Part shown: positions 1-8,698 of the stretch, in pieces
Position numbering within the stretch: the stretch's first letter is position 1
How the letters are laid out: every line of letters begins with the position of its first letter
Assembly (NCBI RefSeq): GCF_009363255.1
Contig: NZ_CP045318.1
Location: 3,585,501 to 3,649,500, forward strand
DNA from: Roseivivax sp. THAF197b
Lineage (GTDB): Bacteria; Pseudomonadota; Alphaproteobacteria; Rhodobacterales; Rhodobacteraceae
Reading direction: 5' to 3'
Length of the DNA stretch: 64,000 bases
Translations under genes and position numbers: made by a program
Notes under the pieces: model-generated
What the model saw: only the letters and a program-made list of their open reading frames with translations
What the model was told of the DNA's origin: nothing
The model's database searches: none

Positions 1-10
1 GTAGGTGATT

Positions 11-58
11 ATTGGTCGGAGTGGCAGGATTCGAACCTACGACCCCTGCCTTCCGAAG
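11..58 (-). repeat. tRNA-Pro 3' fragment, left attachment site
   Basis: On the minus strand this reads as the anticodon-loop-to-CCA part of a tRNA-Pro. It aligns with 10338-10385 over 48 positions with five differences. Exact blocks are 15 bp (11-25, acceptor and CCA) and 13 bp (39-51). Four of the five differences are two compensated base pairs in the T stem. Upstream of the anticodon loop (59 onward) there is no D arm or 5' acceptor strand, so this is not a complete tRNA. It is the att copy left at the far end of the island. Confidence 0.8.
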
Positions 59-115
59 GCTAGGGAAATATTTTTCCTGAGCACTCGGCTTGTGACCCAT
101 GCATACCTTTCCGGT

Positions 116-145
116 TTGATTTTTCAATAAAAATAGTGTTTTAAT
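116..145 (+). promoter_or_regulatory. putative integrase promoter
   Basis: A TTGATT box (116-121) and a TTTAAT box (140-145) are separated by 18 bp in an AT-rich stretch. Transcription would start near 152, about 75 bp before the integrase ATG. The leader would contain the repeated GTGCTTCCT motifs, so integrase binding could feed back on its own expression. Motif match only. Confidence 0.4.
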
Positions 146-199
146 AGGAAATGATCATTGTTGTGGGCACACCCCCGTTTTCCTCTCTTTACCGGCCCC

Positions 200-219
200 G
201 TGCTTCCTATGTGCTTCCT
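200..219 (+). repeat. paired direct repeat, probable integrase arm-type sites (left)
   Basis: Two copies of GTGCTTCCT (200-208 and 211-219) lie with an 11 bp period directly before the integrase start. The same arrangement (GTGCTTAC-TAT-GTGCTTAC) plus an inverted copy occurs at 10273-10306 just inside the right end. Short repeats near both att sites of a tyrosine-recombinase element usually bind the arm-binding domain of the integrase. The assignment is inferred from position and symmetry. Confidence 0.55.
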
Positions 220-227
220 GTAGCGAA

Positions 228-1508
228 ATGACCCCAGATCGACTGACCAAGACGGTAGTGGACAAGCTCGAACCACGTGAAAAAGAGTACTTTGTCTGGT
301 GCGGCAAACTGGCGGGCTTTGGCGTCCGGGTCTGGCCAACAGGCCGAAAGGTCTTCGTAGTGCAGTATCGTGCTGGAGGCAGGGACGCCCCAACTCGCCG
401 CAAGTCCCTCGGGGTCTTTGGCACCGTCACCACCGACGAGGCCCGCAAAACTGCAGAATCGTACCTCGCGTCCGCACACCTCGGAAACGATCTGGTTGGG
501 GAAAAACGACAGGCACGGGGAGAAATGACCGTGGGCCAGCTCTGCGACGACTACATCAAGCACGGAATGACGACCAAGAAGCCCAGCACTATCAAGACGG
601 ACCTTGGGCGGATTAACGGACACATTCGACCGCTGATCGGGAAGAAGAAAATCAACTCCCTTACCCGACGCGACGTTGAACAGCTTTTGCGGGACGTTGC
701 AGTAGGCAAGACGGCTCGGGACACACGCACCGTAAAGGGCCGTTCGATCATTAAAGGCGGCAAGGGCACTGCGACGCGAACCGTTCGGCTGCTAGGCGGC
801 ATGTTTACCTACGCGTTGAACCACGGTTTGGTAGAAACCAACCCATGCGCAGGAGTGAAGGTCTTTAAAGATGGGTCAAAGGAACGGTTCTTGCGTCAGA
901 TCGAGTTGGATAACTTGGCCAAGACACTTGAAGAGGCCGAGACCACCGGCTTGCCTTGGACGCTAAGAACCGAAGCCAAGGCCAAACACCGACCGAATGA
1001 AGAACACATGCGCGAAATTATGTCGCCTCATGTGACCGGTGCAATCCGTCTGCTCTTGCTCACTGGGTGCCGCCTTCGCGAAATCCTGCATCTTCGCTGG
1101 AACGAGGTGGATTTGGAGCGCGGCTTACTGAACCTTCCCGACAGCAAGACCGGACGTAAGACAGTCTACCTGTCGAATGCCGCAATTCAGGTCTTGGAGC
1201 GCCTTCCCCGCGCGGGAGTCTATGTTGTCGCGGGTGACAACCCATGCAAGCCGCGAGCCGACCTAAAACGTCCTTGGAAACGAATTTCGGAACACGCCGG
1301 GATCGCAGATGTCCGCATCCACGATCTACGGCGCACGTTCGCGTCAATTGGCGCCGCACAGGGTTTAAGCCTTCAAGTCATCGGTAAGCTCTTGGGCCAC
1401 AAATCTGCGGAAACAACAGCCAGGTACGCACACTTGACCGAAGACCCTTTGCGGCGAGCGTTGAATGACATGTCCGTCAGCTTGCCGTTTGGGAAAGGCG
1501 ACGATTAA
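228..1508 (+). CDS. site-specific tyrosine integrase, P4-type
   Basis: This 426-residue tyrosine recombinase is probably responsible for integration into and excision from tRNA-Pro. The N-terminus (about 1-75) is the Arm-DNA-binding (DUF4102-type) domain with LTKTVVDKLEP and GFGVRV motifs. A SAM-like core-binding domain spans about 95-190, followed by the catalytic domain. The catalytic set is visible: Arg282 in TGCRLREIL, His365 and Arg368 in HDLRR, His391 in LGHKS and Tyr400 in ARYAH. The start at 228 gives the N-terminus usual for the family, although no clear Shine-Dalgarno precedes it. It lies next to the left att fragment, with the repeated arm-like sites overlapping its leader. It appears intact and functional. 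Confidence 0.95.
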   Translation: MTPDRLTKTVVDKLEPREKEYFVWCGKLAGFGVRVWPTGRKVFVVQYRAGGRDAPTRRKSLGVFGTVTTDEARKTAESYLASAHLGNDLVGEKRQARGEMTVGQLCDDYIKHGMTTKKPSTIKTDLGRINGHIRPLIGKKKINSLTRRDVEQLLRDVAVGKTARDTRTVKGRSIIKGGKGTATRTVRLLGGMFTYALNHGLVETNPCAGVKVFKDGSKERFLRQIELDNLAKTLEEAETTGLPWTLRTEAKAKHRPNEEHMREIMSPHVTGAIRLLLLTGCRLREILHLRWNEVDLERGLLNLPDSKTGRKTVYLSNAAIQVLERLPRAGVYVVAGDNPCKPRADLKRPWKRISEHAGIADVRIHDLRRTFASIGAAQGLSLQVIGKLLGHKSAETTARYAHLTEDPLRRALNDMSVSLPFGKGDD

Positions 1509-1649
1509 ATATAATATTTCTCTTTTTCAATGCCTTACGTCGAAAATCGAAAAAAGTTCCCAGAACCGGACGAGAAATTGGCTCCAAAAATGTATAAATC
1601 AGGGTCACGAGGAGCGTGGCATTCCAACAAGCAAAGGGAATGACTTAGC

Positions 1650-1862
1650 ATGGACCTCCATCTTAGGCCATACGAAGCCGTCAAATATATCAGCTCGACC
1701 TATGGCTTTCGCTACAGTCCCAGGTATCTCGCCAAGCTTCGGAGTATTTCGGTGATCGGCCCGAAGTACGTCAGGCACGGCGGGCGGATATACTACCGTT
1801 CGAGTGATCTTGACGAATGGGTAGCTCAGCGCACCCAAAGTCGTCGCTCAACCTTGGAATAA
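1650..1862 (+). CDS. small HTH protein, AlpA/excisionase-like
   Basis: This 70-residue protein has the layout of MerR-type helix-turn-helix (HTH_17) excisionases and AlpA regulators. A recognition helix lies around residues 22-32 (SPRYLAKLRS), followed by the typical IYYRSSDLDEWVAQR segment, where the family normally has a wing and a helix choosing between columns such as YRxSDLDxW. AAGGGA lies about 10 bp upstream of the ATG. It sits right behind the integrase, the usual place for a recombination directionality factor. Its role in excision, or as a regulator of the following genes, is inferred. Confidence 0.65.
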   Translation: MDLHLRPYEAVKYISSTYGFRYSPRYLAKLRSISVIGPKYVRHGGRIYYRSSDLDEWVAQRTQSRRSTLE

Positions 1863-1908
1863 ATCTGACAATATACCAATATAATCAATAACTTAATGAA
1901 ATGAAATG

Positions 1909-1966
1909 TTGACACCCCCTGTAGGTCTGGTTTGTTATATAAGGTGAAGGTCACCTGGCCTTCACC
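1909..1966 (+). promoter_or_regulatory. promoter with dyad operator
   Basis: A consensus TTGACA (1909-1914) is followed 18 bp later by TGTTAT (1933-1938) in a TTATATAA context. Directly after it comes a perfect 8 bp inverted repeat, GGTGAAGG (1943-1950) and CCTTCACC (1959-1966), spanning the likely transcription start. This resembles a repressor operator controlling the small ORF and the recombinase-like gene downstream. The small HTH protein just upstream is the obvious candidate regulator, but that link is inference. Confidence 0.45.
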
Positions 1967-1996
1967 ATGACGCCAACCAACAGAAAGGGTCTCGTC

Positions 1997-2206
1997 ATGG
2001 AAGACTACAATGACAGCTTCATCCTTATTCCCGCCAAAACTGGCGGAGGCGCACTGGTGCGCCACAGCCAGATCGCCGGGGGAAGAGCCAACGGCGCCGA
2101 CGGTGCCATTGTGTATCTCGCCTGCGGACCATCCGTCTACACGACCGCCACAATTCCACAGTTGGCGATATTGTTGGATGCGCAGGAGGCAGACATCCGC
2201 GCGTAA
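1997..2206 (+). CDS. hypothetical small protein of the island
   Basis: I do not recognise this 69-residue protein. The ATG at 1997 is preferred because AAAGGG (1984-1989) lies seven bases upstream. An in-frame ATG at 1967 directly abuts the operator-like dyad and would leave no room for a ribosome site. The sequence has a glycine- and alanine-rich middle (TGGGALVR, GGRANGADGA) and an acidic C-terminus (LLDAQEADIRA) with no clear membrane segment or metal motif. It ends nine bases before the next ORF opens, so it is likely co-transcribed with the degenerate recombinase. Confidence 0.5.
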   Translation: MEDYNDSFILIPAKTGGGALVRHSQIAGGRANGADGAIVYLACGPSVYTTATIPQLAILLDAQEADIRA

Positions 2207-2230
2207 TCCGCAAGGATGGGGAGGCTCGAA

Positions 2231-3319
2231 ATGACGGGCCTTCCGACATCCTTTCACCTAACCGACGAGTGGATACGCTCACTACCCACCCCAACAAAGG
2301 AGACACGGATTTTCGATACCGAATGCAGGTCACTCCTAGTTCGGTGCAGGCCAAGTGGTTCAAAATCCTTCTATTTCCAGTCTTACGAATGGTCCAATCC
2401 TAAGTCCATGGATTGGAGTCAATTTTACTACGCAATCGGCTCCGTTCGAAAGCTTACCGTTTCGGAGGCGCGAATAATCGCACGCAGGGCGGAGAAAATT
2501 CCATCACTCTTAGACCGTGAAGCACGTGTTTCTCGGAAAGCTCCTCTAGCGGATATAATCAAAATGTATATGAGCGAAGGAATGGAAGGAAGACGAGGCA
2601 TTTGCTTCTCAGCACACACAGCGCATCTATCCGTGAAATACCTGATGCGTCACCTCCCCAAGATAATGGGAAGCCAAAGATTATGTGATTTGTCGCAAGC
2701 CGATCTCATGGAGTACTTTGAGCGGCTCAATATGCATAGCCCCACCGAAGCCGAACACGCACACAAGAAAGCTAAGGCGTTTCTGTACTGGTGTGCAAGC
2801 GCGGGAATAGTGAAAGCAAATCCGCTCACGAAAACCAAGCTTCCCAAAGCCAGTCGAGGTACACGCCGCGATATTTCTTTCACTGAAATTGCAAAAATTT
2901 ACCTGGCAACCCAGGAAATAGATAACGTTTCCGCCAGGCTTGTCCGGTTTTCCATAATCACCGCGTGCGATTTTAAGAGGGCACGCAACGCGAAAATCAT
3001 CGACGTTTGCGGAAGAATACATAGATGGCACCCATCGAACTGGCCTGCGATTCCGAGATCAACTCGGAACCTAATTGACCTTTCAAACGAATATGATTGG
3101 TGCTTTCCCTCGCCAAGAAATCCCCGCAGGCCGATCCATGTCTCAAAGGAGTTCATGGCAAGGCTAGCGGAAGAGGCCAGATTGCCTTTTACCCTATATG
3201 CGCGCGACCTCGTAAAATCTACACAGCACTTCGCGTTCAAAAAAGCTAGCCTAGAAGAGTGGGAAAGCTGCCTCGAAGACGAATGCAGAGAATTAAGAGG
3301 TGACGACGTTGTGCCCTGA
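2231..3319 (+). CDS. tyrosine-recombinase-like protein lacking catalytic residues
   Basis: This 362-residue protein has an integrase fold outline. The N-terminal 85 residues resemble an Arm-binding domain (FDTECRSLLVRCRPSGSKSF, then AIGSVRKLTVSEAR), and a core-binding segment follows at about 100-215. The C-terminal region aligns only weakly with a catalytic domain. The box I arginine is absent (TACDFKRARN), the HxxR box appears as ARDLVKST with both residues replaced, and no second His box or catalytic Tyr follows. The ATG at 2231 has GGGGAGG at 2218-2224; the upstream in-frame ATG at 2216 lies inside that site. It may be a DNA-binding accessory or regulator, or a decaying gene. Base use is AT-richer than the integrase at 228. 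Confidence 0.6.
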   Translation: MTGLPTSFHLTDEWIRSLPTPTKETRIFDTECRSLLVRCRPSGSKSFYFQSYEWSNPKSMDWSQFYYAIGSVRKLTVSEARIIARRAEKIPSLLDREARVSRKAPLADIIKMYMSEGMEGRRGICFSAHTAHLSVKYLMRHLPKIMGSQRLCDLSQADLMEYFERLNMHSPTEAEHAHKKAKAFLYWCASAGIVKANPLTKTKLPKASRGTRRDISFTEIAKIYLATQEIDNVSARLVRFSIITACDFKRARNAKIIDVCGRIHRWHPSNWPAIPRSTRNLIDLSNEYDWCFPSPRNPRRPIHVSKEFMARLAEEARLPFTLYARDLVKSTQHFAFKKASLEEWESCLEDECRELRGDDVVP

Positions 3320-3927
3320 GAATGTCATCCTTGGTGTGGGTTTGCTCGTTCGAACAAGAAAACTCATAAAGAAACAGCCGAGAAACACTCAAGAAATACT
3401 GGCTCCGCTGCATGGACCAGGACAACCAGTAATATGCCGAAACGCGCTAAAGAAACGGATGCAATTTCGAGAAACAGACATCTCGCTCTACCCGGTTTGG
3501 GCAAACGAGATGCTTAGCGCGGCGGCTTGTATTGCCCACACAGTGGGAAACGAGAGTCCGAGTATGGAAGCAAGGTAACGAAGTAAAAAATGCTCCCCCA
3601 AAATCCTGCCAGGGGAAAAACGGAATCGATGCAGAAGGACTTTTTTGAATTATTAACATTTCTGTATGTCAAGAAATCTGCATAGGCATGATGCTTGTGC
3701 GATATCCAGTGAATGAATGTTCCTATGCTGGGAGTCGAGAGGCTTACTGGATTATTTAAGAGGAGCTCCCGGCGAACCTCAAAAAACCCAACAACGACAG
3801 AAAATCAAAGGATCAATCTCGGAAAAATTAACATCTTATCATTCCTTATATGAAAGTGAATGAAAAGAAAATCTCAGGAAATAGTAATGTCCTACACAAT
3901 GTAAATATGCATTGATACATGCAGGAT

Positions 3928-4113
3928 ATGAATGCCAAGACCCAGGACTATCTCAGGAAACTATCACTTACCCATTTCAGCAGGGAGACGCTGAAGGTCT
4001 GTCCGGGATGCATGTCTCGGACAGACCACTTTCAACTGGCCTCATTATCACCAATCTGCCAGTCTGCGCGGCAATGGCGAGCAGCCTACGGCCCCAAGAA
4101 TAAAGCAATCTGA
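3928..4113 (+). CDS. possible small protein, unrecognised
   Basis: This 61-residue frame starts MNAKTQDYLRK and contains a CPGC pair and a basic C-terminus (YGPKNKAI). AGGA lies too close to the ATG for a normal ribosome site, and a second frame of similar length overlaps it. The strong dyad at 3996-4027 falls inside. It could be spurious and is reported only because nothing else occupies this stretch. Confidence 0.2.
   Translation: MNAKTQDYLRKLSLTHFSRETLKVCPGCMSRTDHFQLASLSPICQSARQWRAAYGPKNKAI
3996..4027. repeat. 13 bp inverted repeat with palindromic loop
   Basis: The left arm GGTCTGTCCGGGA (3996-4008) pairs with TCTCGGACAGACC (4015-4027) with 12 of 13 matches, around the loop TGCATG. There is no T run on either side, so a Rho-independent terminator is unlikely. 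It could be a protein-binding dyad or the end of a lost element. Confidence 0.5.
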
Positions 4114-4190
4114 TCAAACAGCTTCAACGCTGGGGCAGGCGAGCGTCACGCTGCGGCAGTAGCGAAACGATGCGGACAAAGGGGCAGAAT

Positions 4191-5804
4191 GTGTCACGAC
4201 TTACGGACTTGATCGCGCAGGCCAAGGCGAAAGATGCCGATCTAGGGAGAGAGCTGGAGCGGGAGTTCAAGGCCTACACGAACAGGCGGGCCTTTGGCCT
4301 CAACTTCGAACGACATCGGCCTGAGAGCGTGGAGCTGCCAGGGCGACCGATCCGTAAGGGCGACAAGGTCCGTATCCTACCGCCGCGTGGCGAGACGAAG
4401 AAGGGAGATCTGCGGCTCTGGAAGGTGCGCAGCCTGTCTGGCAAAGGGGCCGAGCGCGTGGCCCAGGTTGAGCTGATCGGCGGAGTGGAGCCGGAGACGC
4501 AGGAGGTTGCGGTGGCCGATCTGATCGTGGTCGCGGAGTTTCGCGACTATATCTACCCCGGCCTCGTTAGCACCGGAAAGGTCGAGCGCGGCAGCACCGA
4601 CTGGCGTAGGGAAACCAGGCCTAACGGATTCTATCCTCTACATATCTCACTCACTGATGGAAAACTTGTGTCGGTAGGAGAACCACTCCCGCTAGAAACC
4701 GAAAGGCAATCGTATCAAGCTCCTGAAGGTACATTTGCTGTCTGGCCCCTTGATCCGAGTGGTGAAGACAGCCGATGGCAAATTTCACCGGAAAGACTTC
4801 GCAAGCAACTTGATGACGGCACAGCCGCGCTAAAGGATGCTGACCCAAAGACTGGCTCCGCATCTGTTATCTATCTGAAATCTGGCGACATTAGGCGGGT
4901 CGAAAGTGGAGAGTTGAAGGTGGTCGGAAGGAGTGATGATGGCCGGATCATCACTGAGGCAGGAGAACGTGCAGCTCGAAAGGCCAAGACCATGTGGACG
5001 GTGGGTGCGCATGACGCGAGCGCCCACGGTACGGCGCTTCTCAGCCGTTTCGTGCCAACCCGAAAATTCCCATTTCCGAAATCGCTATATGCGGTGGAAG
5101 ACGCAATTCGCTTTTTTGTGTCACGCAAACCTGACGCAACTATCCTGGATTTTTTCTCAGGCTCGGGAACAACAGCCCATGCTGTTATGCGCCTCAACCG
5201 TCAGGACGGAGGCAACCGGCAGTGCATTTCAGTCACCAACAACGAAGTAGCAGCGGAAGAGCAAGCCAAGCTCCGAAAAGATGGCCTTCGCCCCGGCGAT
5301 CCTGATTGGGAACAATGGGGAATCTGCGACTACATTACCAAACCCCGGATCAAGGCCGCGATCACTGGCAAGACGCCAGACGGTGAGTTTATCCAAGGGG
5401 ACTACAAATTCACCGACGAGTTCCCAATGGCCGAAGGCTTTGAGGAAAACGCTGAGTTTTTCACCCTCACCTATGAAACTCCGGTGGCCGTCAGCCACAA
5501 CCGCGCCTTCGCTCGGATCGCCCCGCTTCTGTGGATGCGGGCGGGTAGCGAAGGGCGGCGGATTGATAAGGAACCAACGGAAGGCTGGGAAGTGGCCGAT
5601 ACCTACGGCCTTCTGACCAATCTCGACCGCGCCGCCTCCTTCTGCACCGAGATCGCCGTCAAAGGCGGCATCCGCATCGCCTATGTCGTTACCGATGACG
5701 AGCGGCGATTTCAGGCCGTCACACGGGAATTGCCCGCTGGGGTTGAGCCTGTGCGCCTGTACGAATCCTACCTAACCAATTTCCGCTTCGCGATGGGGCG
5801 CTGA
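4191..5804 (+). CDS. type III restriction system Mod subunit with in-frame loss of DPPY region
   Basis: This is a Mod-type DNA adenine methyltransferase of a type III system. GTG at 4191 is chosen because the family starts SRLTDLIAQAKAKD and AAGGGG lies just before it; an upstream ATG at 4170 adds seven extra residues. Residues 1-134 match the N-terminus up to IYPGLVSTGKVERG. Intact relatives then continue through a TVINGEN segment and the DPPYNTG catalytic motif. Here the sequence jumps at about 134/135 (nt 4590) straight to a WRRETRPNGFYPL-like segment. The AdoMet-binding motif is present at about 320-328 (DFFSGSGTT), as is the full C-terminus ending YLTNF. At 537 residues it is roughly 150-200 shorter than I expect for the family. 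It is probably unable to methylate. The central part is AT-richer, as recognition domains often are. It lies three bases before res. Confidence 0.85.
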   Translation: MSRLTDLIAQAKAKDADLGRELEREFKAYTNRRAFGLNFERHRPESVELPGRPIRKGDKVRILPPRGETKKGDLRLWKVRSLSGKGAERVAQVELIGGVEPETQEVAVADLIVVAEFRDYIYPGLVSTGKVERGSTDWRRETRPNGFYPLHISLTDGKLVSVGEPLPLETERQSYQAPEGTFAVWPLDPSGEDSRWQISPERLRKQLDDGTAALKDADPKTGSASVIYLKSGDIRRVESGELKVVGRSDDGRIITEAGERAARKAKTMWTVGAHDASAHGTALLSRFVPTRKFPFPKSLYAVEDAIRFFVSRKPDATILDFFSGSGTTAHAVMRLNRQDGGNRQCISVTNNEVAAEEQAKLRKDGLRPGDPDWEQWGICDYITKPRIKAAITGKTPDGEFIQGDYKFTDEFPMAEGFEENAEFFTLTYETPVAVSHNRAFARIAPLLWMRAGSEGRRIDKEPTEGWEVADTYGLLTNLDRAASFCTEIAVKGGIRIAYVVTDDERRFQAVTRELPAGVEPVRLYESYLTNFRFAMGR

Positions 5805-5807
5805 GAC

Positions 5808-8414
5808 ATGAAGTTTACGCTTATCGACTATCAGGCCCAAGCCGTGGCCGACGTGTTGGACAACATGAAAAAGGCGCGGGTGTTCTGGCAAGATCACGAC
5901 ATGAAAACCGCCTTCTCCCTCGCCGCCACCACCGGCTCCGGTAAGACGGTCATGGCCGCCGCTGTGTTCGAAGCGCTGCTGTTCGGCAATGATGAATTGG
6001 AATTCGAGCCAGACCCCGGCGCGGTCGTGATCTGGTTCAGCGATGACCCTTCGCTAAACACGCAATCAAAATGGCGCTTGCAGGAGGCCTCCGACAAGTT
6101 GACCATTTCCGATCTTGTGACGGTCGAGAACACCTTCAACCGGGAAACCCTGGAAGCCGGGAAGATCTACTTCCTCAACACGCAAAAGCTATCCAAGAGC
6201 AGCCTTCTGACACGCGGACATGACCCGGACGACGACAGCCTGGAGACAGCAGATGGGCAGAAAATCATGCCCGACATGCGCGCGTTCACCATCTGGGATA
6301 CTATCCGCAACACCATCGAAAACCCCGACTTGACGCTCTACCTCGTGCTGGACGAAGCGCACCGGGGCATGAAGGCTGATGGCGGGGTTGCCGGAGCCTC
6401 CGGTAGGCAGACTATAGTCAAGCAGCTCATCAACGGCTCAGGCGGCACGCCCGCCATTCCGATTGTCTGGGGTATCTCCGCCACCGTTGACCGCTTCAAC
6501 AAGGCGTTGAAGGACATGCAGGGGCGCACCACGTTGCCGCATGTTCAGGTGGACGCCGGGCTGGTTCAGGCATCGGGCCTCTTGAAGGACACGATCACGA
6601 TGGACGTACCCGACGAGGTCGGGGATTTCGAAACCGTGCTTTTGCGCCGTGGGGCCGACAAGCTTCGCGAGATCACTGAGGCCTGGGCAGGTTATGCGTA
6701 CGAACAAGGCGACGGGAGTAAGGTTCAGCCGCTCTTGGTGCTGCAAGTGCCTGACGCACCAAACCCCAAAGATATTGGAAAATGGCTGGACATCATCCTT
6801 GAGCGGTTTCCCGATCTTCCCGAGGACAGCATCGCCAACGTGTTCGGGGAGCATAAAACCGAGACCTTTGGCCGTCACACCGTTCCCTATATAGAGCCGC
6901 AGCGGGTCCAACAGGACGCTTGGGTACGCATCCTGATAGCCAAGAACGCGATCAGCACCGGTTGGGACTGCCCCCGCGCCGAAGTGATGGTTTCGCTTCG
7001 CGCCGCGTCTGACAGGACGCACATCACGCAGCTCTTGGGTCGGATGGTACGTACCCCGCTCGCGCGGCGGATTTCGGGCAATGACCGCCTGAACGCTGTC
7101 GATTGTCTCCTACCCCATTTCAACAAAGAGACCGTCACAGCGGTTGTCGATGAACTGATGAAGGGCGGCGAGAGTGGCGAAGAACTACCCGGTCGCCGCG
7201 TCCTGATCAATCCGCGCGAAATGAAACCGAACCCGGCAATTCCTGAAGAGGTTTGGGAAAAGCTGACTTCGCTACCCTCTCAGACCTTGCCAAAGAAGCA
7301 GGCCAGACCGGTGAAACGACTGACCGCTTTGGCGCATGAACTGGCGATGGACGACCTTCTACCTGATGCCGGGAAGAAGGCACACGAAGCGATGCACGCC
7401 GTTCTGGACGCCTCGGTGGAAACATATGCAACCAAGATCACCGAAGCCCGCGCATCCGTCTTAACCGTCGAAGGGAAAACCCTTTCAGCGGACACGAAGA
7501 CGCGGGAAATGTCGTTCGATGACTTTGTTGAAGCTGCCGACTATGCGGTTATCGAAGATGCATACAAGCGAGCCGGACGGGCCATTAGTCCTGACCTGGC
7601 CACGACCTACGCAGAGCATTTGGCTGGGGGCATGGAAGACCAAGAGGACGAGGAAGAAGCACTGATCGAAGCACACACGATCATCGCAGCAATCGGATTG
7701 GTGCCGAAGATCAAAGACGATTTGGAGGCAGAAGCCGAGAAACTGGCGAGGGAATGGCTGGGAACCCACAAGGGTGCGATCAAGGGCCTCACTGATGAAA
7801 GGCAAGAAGCCTATCGCCAGATTCGGGAAATGAGCACGGACCCGCTCCCGGTCGAAATCGCCCGGCCACATATGTGGCTGCAACCGACAACAGCGCGTGA
7901 ACCGAACGGCAAGGAATATGACCTTGAACGGTTTGAAGGCCACTTGCTTTGCGACGAGGACGGCCTTTTTCCTGATGCTTTCAATTCGTCTTGGGAACCT
8001 GCTGTTTTACGGGCTGAGCTTCAGAAGGAAGGGAGCATCGGCTGGTACCGGAACCCAGCGCGCGCAAGCCAGGATTCTTTGGGGGTTGTATATGAGGAGG
8101 CAGGGGAAAACCGATTGGTCCGCCCGGACTTCATTTTCTTTGTGCAGATGGAAGATGGCAGCATCGCCGCCGACTTGATCGACCCACATGGGGACCATCT
8201 CGCAGATGCCCTGCCGAAACTTAAAGGGCTGACGAAATATGCTGCCAGGAATCTGGAGACCTTCCGACGCATGGAGGCGATCACGAAACTGAAAAAGACC
8301 GGAACTTATCGGATGCTCGACCTGACTAACGAGGAAGTGAGAGAGGCTGTCGAGGCCGCAACGAGTGCCGAAGAACTTTACGGTAGCCCGATGGCCGAAG
8401 ACTACGTTGTATAA
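5808..8414 (+). CDS. type III restriction system Res subunit (helicase/nuclease)
   Basis: This 868-residue SF2 ATPase is the restriction partner of the Mod gene just upstream. Motif I is TTGSGKT (GSGKT 43-47), the DEAH box is at 182-185, motif III is GISAT near 225, and motif VI is QLLGRMVR near 410. A long helical region follows. Near the C-terminus a PD-(D/E)xK-like segment starts at RPDFIFF (Asp774) and continues ADLIDPHGDH, fitting the endonuclease domain of Res proteins. The reading frame is complete and shows no damage, in contrast to Mod. Type III Res normally needs Mod for target recognition, so its activity in this strain is uncertain. Confidence 0.9.
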   Translation: MKFTLIDYQAQAVADVLDNMKKARVFWQDHDMKTAFSLAATTGSGKTVMAAAVFEALLFGNDELEFEPDPGAVVIWFSDDPSLNTQSKWRLQEASDKLTISDLVTVENTFNRETLEAGKIYFLNTQKLSKSSLLTRGHDPDDDSLETADGQKIMPDMRAFTIWDTIRNTIENPDLTLYLVLDEAHRGMKADGGVAGASGRQTIVKQLINGSGGTPAIPIVWGISATVDRFNKALKDMQGRTTLPHVQVDAGLVQASGLLKDTITMDVPDEVGDFETVLLRRGADKLREITEAWAGYAYEQGDGSKVQPLLVLQVPDAPNPKDIGKWLDIILERFPDLPEDSIANVFGEHKTETFGRHTVPYIEPQRVQQDAWVRILIAKNAISTGWDCPRAEVMVSLRAASDRTHITQLLGRMVRTPLARRISGNDRLNAVDCLLPHFNKETVTAVVDELMKGGESGEELPGRRVLINPREMKPNPAIPEEVWEKLTSLPSQTLPKKQARPVKRLTALAHELAMDDLLPDAGKKAHEAMHAVLDASVETYATKITEARASVLTVEGKTLSADTKTREMSFDDFVEAADYAVIEDAYKRAGRAISPDLATTYAEHLAGGMEDQEDEEEALIEAHTIIAAIGLVPKIKDDLEAEAEKLAREWLGTHKGAIKGLTDERQEAYRQIREMSTDPLPVEIARPHMWLQPTTAREPNGKEYDLERFEGHLLCDEDGLFPDAFNSSWEPAVLRAELQKEGSIGWYRNPARASQDSLGVVYEEAGENRLVRPDFIFFVQMEDGSIAADLIDPHGDHLADALPKLKGLTKYAARNLETFRRMEAITKLKKTGTYRMLDLTNEEVREAVEAATSAEELYGSPMAEDYVV

Positions 8415-8698
8415 TTTGAGCTACTTAGTGAGGATTTGTGGCCCAATCTGACCCAATCCAGTCTCCTAGGAAAACGTTCTAGAGACGAGCCAACCGAGCG
8501 AACCAATGCGCTCTCTATCGGATGATTGGCAGCGTTCTAATTCCCTGTAAACCAACCAAACTCAAACTGAGTTGCTCCTCTATAGGCTTCGCGCTAGCGT
8601 ACAAGACTCGACATGAAAAAAATGTGTTCACATATATGTCAGCCATGCTACTCTGACACCAAATGTGGTGGTAAGCCACTAGGCAGGGCAGTTAGAGC

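Larger units (their letters stand above)
3320..4190. other. AT-rich gene-poor stretch of the island
   Basis: This stretch holds no convincing gene. One 92-residue reading frame (3300-3578, plus) overlaps the end of the preceding gene and has no ribosome site or recognisable domain. Short overlapping frames at 3912-4113 are treated separately. The stretch is rich in A runs and stop codons in all frames, and contains a strong 13 bp hairpin at 3996-4027. It looks like recombinational scar or decayed cargo between the integration genes and the restriction genes. Confidence 0.5.

Noticed and set aside
1..60. A complete tRNA gene at the left end
   Set aside because: Only the 3' part from the anticodon loop to CCA is present; no D arm or 5' acceptor strand is found in 59-130 on the minus strand.
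3300..3578. Missing C-terminal catalytic part of the second integrase in another frame
   Set aside because: The segment HTVGNESPSMEAR followed by a stop faintly recalls a His-box/Tyr region, but it lies over 90 residues too far from the degenerate HxxR-like box, and no ribosome site or clean frameshift joins them.
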